NCBI GenBank assembly: GCA_947044405.1
Contig: CAMRHE010000197.1
Coordinates: forward strand, 3,682,503 to 3,746,502
Reading direction: 5' to 3'
DNA length: 64,000 nt
Source: Leptodactylus fallax
Taxonomy: Eukaryota > Chordata > Amphibia > Anura > Leptodactylidae
Shown: positions 10,777 through 22,061 of the stretch, piece after piece
Layout of the letters: each line of letters starts with the position of its first letter
Position numbering within the stretch: the stretch's first letter is position 1
Notes under the pieces: generated by a model
The model's input: the letters and a program-made list of their open reading frames with translations, nothing else
Databases searched by the model: none
Told to the model about the DNA's origin: nothing
Program-made: the position numbers and the translations under genes

Positions 10777-11489
10777 TATGTGGTATATATGAATTCCTCA
10801 CATATTGCAGTTTTTTGGAAAGTACATTTTATTTGCAGAAAGGGATTGCTTGAGTCGGCACATTAGTGGCAAATTTGAATTTTTGTGCAATTTTTGCTTA
10901 CAATCTCTGTTTGCTGCAAAGTTGCATGAAGGTGGTTGTATATATGAAATATTAAATTGTGTTTTTATATACGGTATGCTGTGCAATCTCAAAAAAGTTA
11001 GATTTTGGTATCACAGTCACAGTTTGCTAGGTGCAGTATAGATTTTTAACATATTAGTTAATAACAGCAAAATCTTGCTTGACTTTTGAATCATTTTTTA
11101 ACATTTCCAAGATATGTGCATGCAGGTGTATTCCTTAGCGATATGAATGAACTCTGCACATGTTGATCTCTTATTTTTAGGAGGTATGGTGCATATAACT
11201 TTTTGTTTGGTTTCCACTTTTAGCAACTCATATACATTTATTTGCATTTTTTTATAAAACATTCACTTTAAATCAAAATTGCATGAAGGTGCTTGTTCGC
11301 ATACAGTACCAAGTGGCATTCTGACAATGCTGCAGGTGTCTACTTTAAGAAAATATATAGGTATGGGGGTTTTGGATGATTTTTTAATTTTGCAATTTAG
11401 GTTTGATTTATCCATCTCAAAACTGTTAAAATTGCTATGGCTACTGGAGGTGCAAAATATCCAGAGAACCCTGTCAGTGAAAGGGTTAA
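9686..11489. mobile_element. TTAA-flanked piggyBac-like non-autonomous element
   Basis: TTAA at 9686-9689 is followed by CCCTTTCCCTGCCAG. At the far end the complement of CCCTTTCACTGACAGGG is followed by TTAA at 11486-11489. TTAA duplication and a CCCTTT terminus suit piggyBac-like elements. No transposase is encoded. About 10150-10545 is related, in inverted orientation, to 20840-21250. An alternative right end lies near 11540, where GGCAGGGAAGGG resembles the complement of the left terminus, so the right boundary is less certain. Confidence 0.55.
10741..10792. repeat. (TA)n microsatellite
   Basis: An uninterrupted TA run of about 30 bp with flanking imperfect AT repeats, inside the TTAA element. 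Confidence 0.85.
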
Positions 11490-11747
11490 TGCAAGTCCGA
11501 ACGTACATATGTATCAGGCCAGGCTATGGCAGGGAAGGGTATTTTTGATAACACTATGTAACACAAATTTTGTTCCCAGCTTTTAAATGTTATATTCCAA
11601 TTGCTTATGTCTAAAACAAATTAAAAATTGCTTACATTCATCATAAACTTCGCTTTTGTGACCACGGCAACGAAAATTATGCATTTTTACTATAGAAACT
11701 AAGAACACTATATGCATTGCAAATTTACACAGATTACCAAAAACTGT
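11490..11747. other. Non-coding flank, probable 3' region of the following pseudogene
   Basis: AT-rich sequence between the TTAA element and the C-terminal stop of the minus-strand gene at 11748. No separate feature is recognised. Confidence 0.4.
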
Positions 11748-12750
11748 TCAGAAGTGTGCGGTTTTCCGAGATTTACGACTATGCTGCAAATCAGTTTCAC
11801 GAATCAATCCCCAAATATAGTCGCCCATCATGTTTTCGTTATATTGTCCTTGGTAACGGCGTTCAAAGTTCATAATGTCCTGGTGAAAGCGCTCGCCTTG
11901 CTCCTCTGAATAAGCTCCCATGTTCTCTTTGAACTTATCAAGATGAGCATCAAGGATATGGATTTTGAGTGACATCCTGCAGCCCATTGCAGCATAGTTC
12001 TTTATCAGAGTCTGAACCAGTTGTACATAGTTTTCATCTTTATGATTGCCTAGGAAGCCGCGAACCACTGCGACAAAACTGTTACAAGCTGCTCTCTCCT
12101 TCCTATTCAGCTTCTTGGGAAATTCACTGCACTCTATGATCTTCTTGATTTGTGGTCCGACGAAGACACCAGCTTTGATCTTTGCTTCAGACAGCTTAGG
12201 TAAAAGATTTTGGAGGTAATTGAAAGCTCTCGACTCCTTATCTAGAGCCCTGACAAATTGTTTTATGAGCCCCAACTTGATGTGTAGTGGTGGCATCAGC
12301 ACCTTGCGTGGGTCCACCAGTGGCTCCCACTTTACATTGTTCTTCCCCACAGTGAACTCTGTCCGCTGAGGCCAGTCCCGCCTGTGGTAGTGCGCTTCAG
12401 TATCCCGGCTGTCCCAAAGGCAAATAAAGCAAGGATACTTAGTAAAACCACCTTGGAGGCCCATCAGGAATGACACCATTTTGAAATCTCCGATAACTTC
12501 CCAGCCGTACTCATCATACTTCAAGGCACCTAGCAATATCTTGACACTGGTGTATTCCTCTTTCAGGTGCACCGAGTGAGCTACAGGAAGAGACGGATAC
12601 TTGTTCCCATTGTGAAGCAGCACGGCTTTGAGGCTCTTGCATGAGCTGTCTATGAAGAGGCGCCACTCATTCGGGTTACAGGTGATACCTATAGCCTCGA
12701 ATAGACCGGCCACATTGTTGCAGAAGCACAGTCCATCTTGATGACTGAAG
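11748..12750 (-). pseudogene. Transposon-borne protein of unknown mechanism, N-terminally truncated copy
   Basis: A 321-codon frame (12713-11748), extending upstream in frame through FSHQDGLCFCNN to about 12750, contains EWRLFIDSS...LKAVLLHNGNK, then YGWEVIGDFKMV, FTKYPCFICLWDSRD, PPLHIKLGLIKQFV, IKAGVFVGPQIKK, MSLKIHILDAHLD and GERFHQDI...YQGQYNENMMGDY. The spaced acidic residues in IDSS, IGDF and GERFHQD, plus a Cys/His pair, look compatible with an RNase-H-like transposase fold; that is inference. I know the family as recurrent and uncharacterised in animal genomes. The Cys-rich N-terminal half found at 9.1-9.68 kb is missing; upstream lies only a degenerate AGATAATTCTAG-type repeat. The remaining frame is open to a normal-looking C-terminus. 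Confidence 0.6.
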
Positions 12751-12754
12751 AAGA

Positions 12755-12870
12755 TGGAAAAAACTTCCCAGATAATTTCTAGATAATTCGAGAAATTCTA
12801 GATAATTCTGGGCAGTTCTAGAAACTTCTTGATAGTTCTCACAATTCCAGAAGTTTCTTAAGTATCTTGA
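12755..12870. repeat. Degenerate short repeat (GATAATTCTAGA / GAAACTTCT-like)
   Basis: Repeated short blocks such as AGATAATTTCTAGATAATTC and AATTCTAGATAATTCTGG, lying directly upstream of the truncated transposon protein. Confidence 0.5.
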
Positions 12871-13263
12871 AATATTGAGAATATCCTTAAAAATAGATCA
12901 ATTTCAAAATATCATTGTGCTGACCACAAAAGCAAAGTTTACAGGGAATAATAACTTTTTTCTATTCATTTAAGGTACAAACAATCAGGAAAACACACTT
13001 AACAACTGGGAACAAATATTTTTTTGAAAATTGTTACATGGTGTAATCTGAGGCTGCATGTCACTGGAACATGCTTGCAGCCACATGGACACAGTAAGTA
13101 TCTCATTTTACCATATGCCAAACCTGTAACTCTCCAAAATGATATTCATCGTGTGTCTTCATTTCAGCAGACAGACAGAAAAGACTACATCATGATCTGT
13201 TTTATTTTCTAATTTTAATGACTGAAGTGGTATGTGTTTTCTTTTTACATCTGACTTAAAATG
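12871..13263. other. Non-coding stretch without recognised feature
   Basis: AT-rich sequence between the pseudogene and the MITE half at 13264. Nothing specific is seen. Confidence 0.4.
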
Positions 13264-13642
13264 GTGCAGGAAATATTTGCAACAAATTCAACAATTTTTG
13301 AGAGATATCTCTGGAAATTATACAGATAAAACTGCATCATAGAAGTTAGTATCATTTGAAAGATGATAATCTCCTCTTTCATATGACACTAAAAGCAAGT
13401 TTTACATTTTATATAATGACTGAGATATTGCCCATTTTCTCTTCATTTCACAAAGCCCATATACCATTCCCAATGAGAAGCAGGGAACAGCTCTCAAAAG
13501 AGAAGCATGGGAAAGAGTGAAAGTATGCAAGATTTCACAGAAAGGAGACAAAGATTGTTAATAAAGTATATTATAATTTTTACTAATGATACAAATGTTC
13601 TCAGAAAATCAAAAGTTGTCCGAAAATTTAGTCATATTTTAA
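13264..13642. mobile_element. Half copy of a palindromic TTAA MITE
   Basis: This stretch parallels the right arm of the palindromic MITE at 38529-39353. Shared blocks include TTTCATATGACA, GAGATATCTC, TGCA(A/G)GATTTCACAGAAAG, TTAATAAAGTATATTA and AAAATCAAAAGTTGTCC. The distance from the TTGTCC block to the terminal TTAA at 13639-13642 is the same as in the full copy. The left arm is missing or too diverged to see. Confidence 0.6.
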
Positions 13643-13843
13643 AGGGAGTCTGTCTGGCCCTGTCACTCAAAGAAGGAAGGGAGGAAGAAGGGCGTATTAG
13701 AACAGTGTGAGATGTAGTAATTTGAAGCAAGGGAGCCACCCTCGGTGCTCCAGACTGCTCATTTGCATATTCTGAAATAAATGAATTAAGGTGAGCCTGA
13801 TCTATATAACTGTGCTGCTGGTTTAATATCCTATACCCTTTAA
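13639..13843. mobile_element. Short TTAA-flanked MITE
   Basis: TTAA at 13639-13642 is followed by AGGGAGTCTGTC, and CCCT precedes TTAA at 13840-13843. It abuts the preceding MITE and shares its TTAA. Non-coding. Confidence 0.45.
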
Positions 13844-14308
13844 CCAGCAATAGTCCATTTTATACTCACACTTTAAAAAGTAATAAACTCATAACTGTCT
13901 TAAAAAAACTCTAAAAGTAAGCAATTATTTCCAGTGTCTATCTGTATCTCCTCAGAAAGCAAATTCTTACCCATTCTATCATTTCACATGGGTAGTAAGA
14001 GTTTAACTAATAATCACTTAGCTGAAATGCTGATGCACTGGTTCCAGACAGGCATCTGCAAAGTGTACATGGAGATTTGACATACTTTAGAAGTCAATGA
14101 AACACAAGGCAGCCAAGTATAGATGTAGCAGGGCTTAATTTGTCTTCAACATATTTCTATTGTAATCACTGAGTTAACAAGCTGTCGCTCAGTTACTTTA
14201 CCTACAATTCTGTGACAAACCACATAACCTACTGTTCCAACTGACAAAACCAGCTTTGCAGAATCTGGATACAGCACGAAGTTTTCGATGTTTGCACAAA
14301 TTTAGTAT
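13844..14308. other. Non-coding, possible 3' untranslated region of the minus-strand gene
   Basis: Lies immediately downstream, on the minus strand, of the putative terminal exon. No transposon ends were recognised. Confidence 0.35.
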
Positions 14309-14517
14309 CTAAACATCTTTTCCATTGTCTCCACTGCCTTCCTCTGAGCTGTCTCTGTCTTCTACATCAAGGATATGTAAATATATATCTTTCTCCATCT
14401 TACTGTCCTCCATCATATGCCATACTGATTTCATCTTCTGACCAAGTCGTCTCCGATAATCGTGACCCTTCTTTTTATGACTGCTTTTATCATGTCTTTT
14501 CTTTTCTTCTAAAGTGT
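14309..14517 (-). CDS. Putative terminal coding exon of an unrecognised host gene
   Basis: On the minus strand an acceptor (a T-rich run, then TTTTACATGATAG) precedes an open exon of 209 bp that ends in TAG. It starts with two bases completing a codon (phase 1) and encodes 68 residues. The sequence is highly charged: a Lys/His-rich start (TLEEKKRHDK, HKKKGHD), a basic YRRRLGQKMK block, then an acidic end (DVEDRDSSEEGSG). Phases agree with the candidate exons at 15170-15208, 18121-18171 and 32135-32198. No transposon similarity is seen. The composition suits a cytoplasmic or disordered tail. I do not recognise the protein, and exon status rests only on splice consensus, phase and coherent composition. 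Confidence 0.5.
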
Positions 14518-15169
14518 CTATCATGTAAAATAGAAACCATCATTAATTTGGACATGCATTGACATTTTAATATCAGTTTTCTATATATAAATATATATCA
14601 ATGACATTTTCAGTATGATCAGTAAATCAGGATTTGTCAACACAAATAATTGTTGTTGTAGAGAGGTTGTGCAGAGGACGCATGTGATTGCTGCAGCCAA
14701 GTAGTGAGTACATTGCTGAGGCCAGTACGTGTAGTCACATGTGGATGGCACATCATTGCTGTCGCCTAGTAAAGAGAGTAGGGGAAGTACGAGAGTACTG
14801 GAACGATGGGGAAATCATAAGTCACCAGTAATAGTTTATGATATATTACCTCTTGGGAATATATATTCTGCTACATGCAGGGTCACATCTATCATAAGGC
14901 ACAATGGAAGTCTCGCTTCAGGTGGTTATAGGCAGTGTTTCAGAGTGGGCAATGGCAAAAATGGATGCCCCTTCTGAACCTGCAGAAATCTGTGCCTTCC
15001 AGGAGCAGCACAGCAATAGCGGTTGAAAAATGCCCTTAACAGGAGGCAGCCAACAATCCATGTGCTATCTGCCTTCCAGTGGCAGTACAATTCTCTTTTG
15101 TGCACAATGAACAAAAGGCTGTTAAACATTACTGGTCACCACTTACTGTAGTCATTTACTAATCATTAC
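14518..15169 (-). other. Putative intron (0.65 kb)
   Basis: Non-coding sequence between two candidate minus-strand exons. No transposon ends were recognised. Confidence 0.4.
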
Positions 15170-15208
15170 CAGGATTATGGACCAGAACTTCTTCCATGTT
15201 GTCCTTCT
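15170..15208 (-). CDS. Putative 39-bp internal exon of the same host gene
   Basis: On the minus strand, ...GGGCCTTGATTCAG precedes the block and GTAATG follows it. The exon starts with two codon-completing bases and leaves one base, so it is symmetric (phase 1 in, phase 1 out). It encodes KDNMEEVLVHNP. Inserting it between the 18121-18171 and 14309-14517 exons keeps the frame. The acceptor has a weak pyrimidine tract. It could be an alternatively used micro-exon or a chance match. Confidence 0.4.
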
Positions 15209-18120
15209 CTGAATCAAGGCCCACAGGTTGATTACATTTATAACTATAGTTGGAAAAATAAAGTTTTGAAAGAGTTTAATGTCAAAGTCTATTGTATGAT
15301 CTGGTCTTAACCCCAAAAGAGGTATCAGATATCCTCAGCAGAATATGATGTCAAAATACAATATATTATCATGCAAGAATATATTGGCACTATATAAGTA
15401 ATTAAGTATAAGTAAATAAGGTCAACTGATATAGGATCATAGACCAAAAAGGGTTAACAGGCTTGGAAAAATAATTTATAGGACAAATGTGTCTGCTCTA
15501 ATTCAGTTAAGGGTTCCAGTTTCTCATAAAACTAATTCAATAATATTGCAAAACCCTTGACAGGCTGTAATGCACAACACAACCACTGGGTGGCACAAAG
15601 GATAAATAGAATATCTCAAAAGGTTGCTGATCTTATGACACATACATCTTGTCCAACAAAGGAAAGGCTAAGAATGATACGACTGTAATTCATATACAGA
15701 TTTAAGAACATTATAGAAGCACAACATTAAAGCTCCTGGGCCCCAATGCAAAATCTGTAATGGACCCCCACTTACTATGTGCTATCTATAATACTGGTGT
15801 CATATGTTGTAATGAGGTAATGTAATAATAGGTATATTCTGGCAAAGAGGCTTCTTCATATGAAATAGATTGGAATGGGGTGAGGGTCTGTCGGTCAGTC
15901 TGTGGGGAAGGAAGCAGGACGAGCAGAAGGTGACAGGTGCTTTGTGAATGGAGAAGGAGGTGGGGAGGGTACCAAGTGGTACTGGTTTTGTAAGGGGGGG
16001 GGTAAGAGTTGAGATGTGATGGACTTTCATATCACCATAATGTAGCAGTGGTTTGGGAAGAGAGGAGCAGGGTAAGAGAGGGAATAGGGTTAGGGGGAAA
16101 GACAAGATGGCAGAAGCTCTGTGTGGTTATGGGAAGATACCTGCAAGCGGCTTTATGTGAGGGAGGGGCAGAGTAGCTGACACTAGCTCTGGTAGGGCTA
16201 ATGTGGCAGAGAGAAGCAATAAAGTATAAAACTATATAAAAAAAAGTATAAACCTTTAGGATCGCCATTACCTCCCTACCACTGAGAAGAGAAGCCAGAC
16301 TCACTTAGAGTCAGACTGGAGCTCATCCATGCTACCCCTGCTGCCAGGTCTTCTCATAGGCTATGGACTGCAGTAGTACCAGCCAGTTAAGTAACCAGTC
16401 AGCACTATCCCTTACTATAAGGGAAAAGTGCTAATTACTTAAAGTTTTTCTCTGGAGGCTGGGGAAGATGGAAAAAAAAAAAAAAAAAGATGTCTAAGGA
16501 AGATGGAGATAACTTACCAGTAGTAAATGGCTGCCATGGTTACTGCGAAAAGGAAGCCACCATATTCAGCTACAATTATATAACGTATAACTGGCAATAT
16601 AAAAAAAAAGGGATGTCTTATTTGGAGGTTTATTTTATAACCTGCCTTTAAACCATTATAAAATCAACACAAGGACACACATAGACAGCAAAAGGCCACC
16701 TTGGAAGAAGACTACTATGCTGCTCACTGACTGATTTGTGTTGATTGTCCATTCTGAGGGTCTGTGGTGGTCAGACCACCACCATTCACAAACCTATCTT
16801 GAAGACCAATATCCTGGCTGCTTCAGCATCTACTTAATAAGGAAAGCTTGCTGCATAGATTTATACAGCGCCCACTGAAGCTAATACAAACAGTACAGTA
16901 TAAACTGGTCTTTAGTAAGCTTCTCTAGTGGTGACTGCATGCAACGAAAATTTTATGATTCAGCTCTTGCTCTGTAAATGGGAAGCATGGATCAGGATTT
17001 GGAAAGATGTGTCATGATGAATCAAATCAGCACAGAACTTCGGACCTACTGTATTAAATAAAATTTAAGGGCACCTAAAGGTGGTACTGGGCCACCTTGC
17101 CTGCAATACCCAAGCACAACTGTATATATTATATGTGTCTTTCCAGTTTATGAATACATCAAAAATTGAGAATGCAGAAAGTTTTATCATTGAATTATCT
17201 TATCTTATGAACTAAGCAAGGAAAATAAAATTGAAATGTATGCCACACTAATATCACTAATATCATATATAATAATATGCCTGGTTATACAAGATGTAAT
17301 ATAGAAGTAGCCTGTATTGCGTGCTTATGAGAGTGCTATGAATTCTCTTCTAGATCCTACACACTGCACACAAAGAAGTAGAGATCCTACCGCCCTAACT
17401 CTAGCTCGCATACAAAAAGAAAAGCTACAGCATGGAATAGCTGTAAATCCAGCACTGGGGTGAGGTACACCACTCAACCTGTGTGTGTCTCTCTGCTCTC
17501 TGCTTTTGTCAGCAGTCCCACCTTCCCCTCCCTTCTCCATAGATTTGTGGCAGCATAGTACTTAAGCCCTTTCTTAGTCCACCTTTCAAGAAGATTTACC
17601 TGTTAATTCAATTTGAGTGAACAATGACATTAAAATTGCAAGAACCCTCCTGAAATTGTCTTTTTTTTTATTGTAGATTTTGAATTTATGACTCAAACAA
17701 ACATTGTTGTGGTGTAAATTACTAAAAGAAAATTAAAGTCACAGTACAAAGTATATTTACCATATTATTGGTAAAGTTCAAAGATATAGTAGCATTTTGG
17801 TGACATAATTTTTAATACCAACATCAATTTTTAAGATTAATCATAATATACTGGGTCATTCTTGCTGTGGGTACTGTGTTGCAGAGGTTGCAGTTGCCAT
17901 GTGGCATTGCACCCAATAGAGTAAGGATGCACTATACAGAGGGCTTATACACTTTGATTAAAATGTATACTAAAACCTTGTGTTAAGTTTTTAGATTTTG
18001 TTGAGAAACATATCAATGAATAATACAATGACGTGCATGTCTTTTTGTCTAAAATGTTGGTTGCCTCATACTGCACTCATAGCATAGAACAGAAATCAGT
18101 GGAAAGATTTTGCTACTTAC
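15209..18120 (-). other. Putative intron (2.9 kb) with low-complexity sequence
   Basis: No convincing exon or transposon terminus was recognised. It contains an A-run near 16473-16488 and purine-rich stretches near 15930-16120. A dispersed-repeat origin for parts of it (about 16260-16450 and 17300-17560) is possible but not shown. Confidence 0.4.
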
Positions 18121-18171
18121 TTTTGTCATCAGTATGGTTATCACTATGAGTGGTTCCTTCAAACCCAGACT
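18121..18171 (-). CDS. Putative 51-bp internal exon of the same host gene
   Basis: On the minus strand, an acceptor with a T-rich run (ACATTGTCCATTTTAG) precedes the block and a perfect GTAAGT donor follows. The exon carries two codon-completing bases, 16 codons and one leftover base (phase 1 to phase 1). It encodes SGFEGTTHSDNHTDDK. It joins in frame to the candidate exon at 32135-32198 upstream and to 15170-15208 or 14309-14517 downstream. Function unknown. Confidence 0.5.
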
Positions 18172-18356
18172 CTAAAATGGACAATGTAAAAAAAAAAGTT
18201 ATAAGAGACTGGCCTACTTGATGGCTAAAGGGCAGGTAGTTATGGTTGTATAAAACCATGACACACATTGCTCATTACAATTTTATGCAGAATGTTGACC
18301 TTCCAACACTGACAAGACAAGGCAAGTTTCAGCTGTCCAAGTTTCCCGATGTGGCC
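18172..18356 (-). other. Putative intron start
   Basis: Start of a ~14-kb putative intron on the minus strand that also holds a MITE, a TTAA element, the second hAT copy and the G1 retrotransposon. Nothing specific lies in this part. Confidence 0.35.
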
Positions 18357-18672
18357 TAAGGGTATATTCACCCAATGGAATTTGGAAAGGAATTTGAGGT
18401 TGGGTGTTGTGGGTTTGCTTGCAGTTTGGCCTCAGAAACAATGGGGCTAATCAGCAGTATATGCCGTGAGTTCTGTGGCTGATTCAGCCATGGTATCCAT
18501 GGGAAGATTGAGCAGGATACTTCATTTTTCAGCATCCTGAAAAAAGAAGTGATGGCTACTGCGTCCACTTAAAAACAATGAGAGGCAGAGTCCAGATGGA
18601 ATTTGGAGTTGATTTTGAGTCAGAATCTGTCGCAAAATAAGCTGCAAATTCCTCCTTGTGAATGTCCCTTAA
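18357..18672. mobile_element. MITE with TAAGGG...CCCTTA ends
   Basis: The left end TAAGGGTATATTCAC is complementary to the right end GTGAATGTCCCTTA. The arms continue as diverged inverted repeats around GGAATTTG. A TA target duplication would suggest a Tc1/mariner-type MITE, but the arms are too short to be sure. Confidence 0.45.
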
Positions 18673-19169
18673 ATCAGATAAGGCTCATAGTGTACCAGAT
18701 TTCTATTGGACAATCTACTTTCTCACAGCTATGGTCTGTTATGGTCACTTATGTGATTCACTTTAACTAGTTAGGATTTATGCCTTTGTTGCGTATATGA
18801 TTAGTAACACTTTTTTTATTCCTTTAGTATGAAGAGAGGCAACAGAAGAGATGTTTTCAACTCTACTTTTTGGTGATAGAACCACTGGCAGCTGCTGATA
18901 ACATCAGAGAGTTTAACCATGGCTCTTGACAAGAGCATGTCGACCTAATAAAAATGCCCTGAATCCACAGAAGTTTTATGATTCTTGCCCATCTTTTTAC
19001 AAAAATGAATGAAATATACAGCTACATTCTTTGGAATAAAGGGAGCCCATATTAAGTCAGGTAAACTTAATAGGAAGGTAGGCTAGCTTTATTAAATGTA
19101 TATATATATTTAGCATTGCAACTCCAGCATATGCAAGGATGGTGTAATGTTGACATGATGTTGCCATGA
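18673..19169. other. Intron-like sequence without recognised feature
   Basis: AT-rich non-coding sequence between a MITE and a TTAA element. Nothing further is seen. Confidence 0.4.
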
Positions 19170-22007
19170 TTAACCCCTTGGCGTCACAGACAGTTTTGCA
19201 CTTTATGACACAGCCCCATTTTTCAAATATGACGTGTCACTTTATATGGTGATAACTTTGGAACACTTTGACTTTTCCAGGTGATTTTGAGAATTTTTTC
19301 TGTGACACATTGTACTTCATGTTTGTTGTAAATCTGGGTCAATATGTTTTGTGTTTATTTATTAAAAAATAGGAAATTTGGTGAAAATTTTTAAAAATAT
19401 GCAATTTTCAAAGTTTGAAATTATCCTCTTTTCATATAGAGATTAATTCCACTCAAATTAGTTAATAAACATAATTTACCATATCTCTGCTTTATGTTGA
19501 CATAAAATTTTAAACGTTCCTGTAATTTTTTTGGACATTATAAGGTTTACAGTCTAACAGGAATTTTCAAGAAAATTTACAAAACTAATTTTTTAAGGTA
19601 CTAATTCAGTTCCAAAGGGGCTTTGAAAGGTCTTTGTATTAGAAACCCCCATAAATCACCCCATTTTCAAAACTGCACCACCAAAACAATTCAAGACAGC
19701 ATTTCAGAAGTTTGTTAACCCTTTAAGCGCTTCACAGGAATTAAAACATAATAAAGGTGAAAAATATACATTTCAATTTTTTTCAATACTTTGTTCATTT
19801 AACCCTAAAATTTGCACATTCTCAAGGGATTAAAGGAGAAAATGCATCCCACAGTTTGTTGTACAATTTCTCTCAAGCACAAAAATACCACATGTGTTGA
19901 TGTAACTTCTGTTTGGGCACACAACAGGACGCATAAAGGGAAGGAGCAACATTGAGCAGGGCAGAGGGCAGAATTTAACTTGAATTGTTTTCAGGTGCCA
20001 TGTTGCATTTGCAGAGCACATGAGGTACCAGAACAATAAATCCCCCATTAAATTACCCCATTTAAGAAAATACACCCGTCAAGGAATTTATCAAGGGGTA
20101 TAGTGAGCACTTTGATGCTACAGCTGTTTCACAGTATTTACTACCATTGGGACATGAAAAGGAAAAATTACTCTCTTTCCAATAAAACGTCTACGTCTCT
20201 TTATCCCCAAATTTCTCATTTTCACAAGCGGTTAAGAGAGAAAAGACACCCCACAGTCCATAACACAATTTCTCCTGAACGTAGCAGTACCCCATATGTG
20301 GTCCTAAACTGTTGTATGGGTACATGGCAGAGCTTGGAACAGAGAGAGCGCTAGTTAGCTGTTGGAGGACAGATTTTGATGGAATTGTTTTCAGGTACCA
20401 AGGTACCATGTCGCATTTGCAGAGACCCTGAGGTGCCAGAACAGTGGAAACCCCCAAAATGTGACCCCATTTTGAAAACTAGACCCCTCAAGAAATTTAT
20501 CAAGGAGTATAGTGACTATTTTGACCCTACAGATGTTTCACAGAATTGGGCCGTGAAAATAAAAGATGACATTTTTTCCGTTAAAATGTTGTTTTAACCC
20601 CAGACTACTGGAAGTCCAGGTGTTTCGTTTGTACTGTGGGTTCAAAAAAACACCCACTATTATACCCATCTGAAAGCTGCCAAAAACTGGGATTTTATAA
20701 TTTTATATTGTGACATTAAATGGGTGACAATGTCTTATCTGACTGATGGAACTTTTCCGCCTGTCAGAAATGTTTTATACGTTCATCCCTAGTAATAATC
20801 ATTATTGCTGTTATTTTAGTGTGCAACAGATACCGCTAGAGAGGCGGTCGGAGTATTTTACTCTATAAAGATCAGGTATGGACAGGGTCAAATGTAAACT
20901 TTATTGATGACTTTGTGTATGTGTTGTATAAGTGTTTGGTGCAACTCTTTTGGCGCTGTGACCTGGACAATGGTAAACGTCTGGGTCACAGTGCCAATAA
21001 CTTCATGGTTATGTTATGTTCAAAGGGGTATTACATAAAAATACCCCACTGATTAGGCTCAGAGGGGTATTACATTATCCCTCTATGTGACAATCAGAGA
21101 GCAAAAGGATAGTATGCTCTGTGATTGATAGGAGAGGGGATAACATGGACAGAAGCCCAAGCATACAGGTTATGCACAGACAATGATCATGTATCATTTT
21201 CTCTTCAGTCTGCAGCTCTGCTCCTTCCCCCTCCTTCCTCCTTCAGGCAGTTGGCTAAGATGGCTGGAGGGGGGTGGACACTTTAGAGCTGATATCTCAG
21301 GATCCCTTAGGGCTATGAAGATGACCTTGTATTCATTTTAAAGATGAGATTCTCCTCTTTAAAATTATACCCCTTACAGATTCAGAGCAATTTTCTGTTA
21401 AAAATGCTGTCGGGAATTGAGATCTGCATTAGAATCTCAATGCCAATAGCGTTTTCACTAGCAAATCACTCTGAATCTGTAAGAGCTATCATGATGATCT
21501 TAGCATCATTTTAAAGAGGAGAATATCATCTTTAAAATGAATCCAAGCTCATCTTCATAGCCCTAACAGATCCTGAGAGAATAAAAAACAAACTAATACT
21601 CACCTCTCCTCTGCTGTCTCACTGCCCCCTGTGAATGGTGATCGCTGGCAAGTGGAGGCTGCCACAGATCCCTTGCTAGTCAGATCAGAGTATCAGCTGT
21701 TTCATACAGCTGATACTCCAATCTTCCTGTTCCGGGGCACTGTCAGTTATAACAGTAAGCCCCGGGATCAGTACTGTGCATAGCTGTACTGTGAATGGTG
21801 GGTCTGTACAGACCCACCAATCACAGCGATCACTAGAGAGGGAAGGCTTGTAGTGTTCCCTCGTTGGAAACATGGGAGTCTCAGCTACCGACAACAGCTG
21901 AGCTCCCGATACCCAGCCATTCTCCCTGCTAGAAAAAAGCCCCAGAGCTGCGACGTAACAGCTCTCTCCAAGACGTACAGTTACATTGTGGTGCGCCTAG
22001 GGGTTAA
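19170..22007. mobile_element. TTAA-flanked piggyBac-like non-autonomous element, 2.8 kb
   Basis: TTAA at 19170-19173 is followed by CCCCTTGGCGTCAC. At the right end the complement of CCCCTAGGCGCACCAC precedes TTAA at 22004-22007. No transposase is encoded. About 20820-21590 is the reverse complement, with divergence, of about 9770-10570 in the first TTAA element. It includes the shared block of hairpin-forming sequence around GAGAGCAAAAGGATAGTATG and the ATCTCAGGATCC motif. Confidence 0.55.
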
Positions 22008-22061
22008 GGACGCAGGTGGTATCTGAGATGCATAGGTGGTTGCCACCACCCCTGTCTCACA

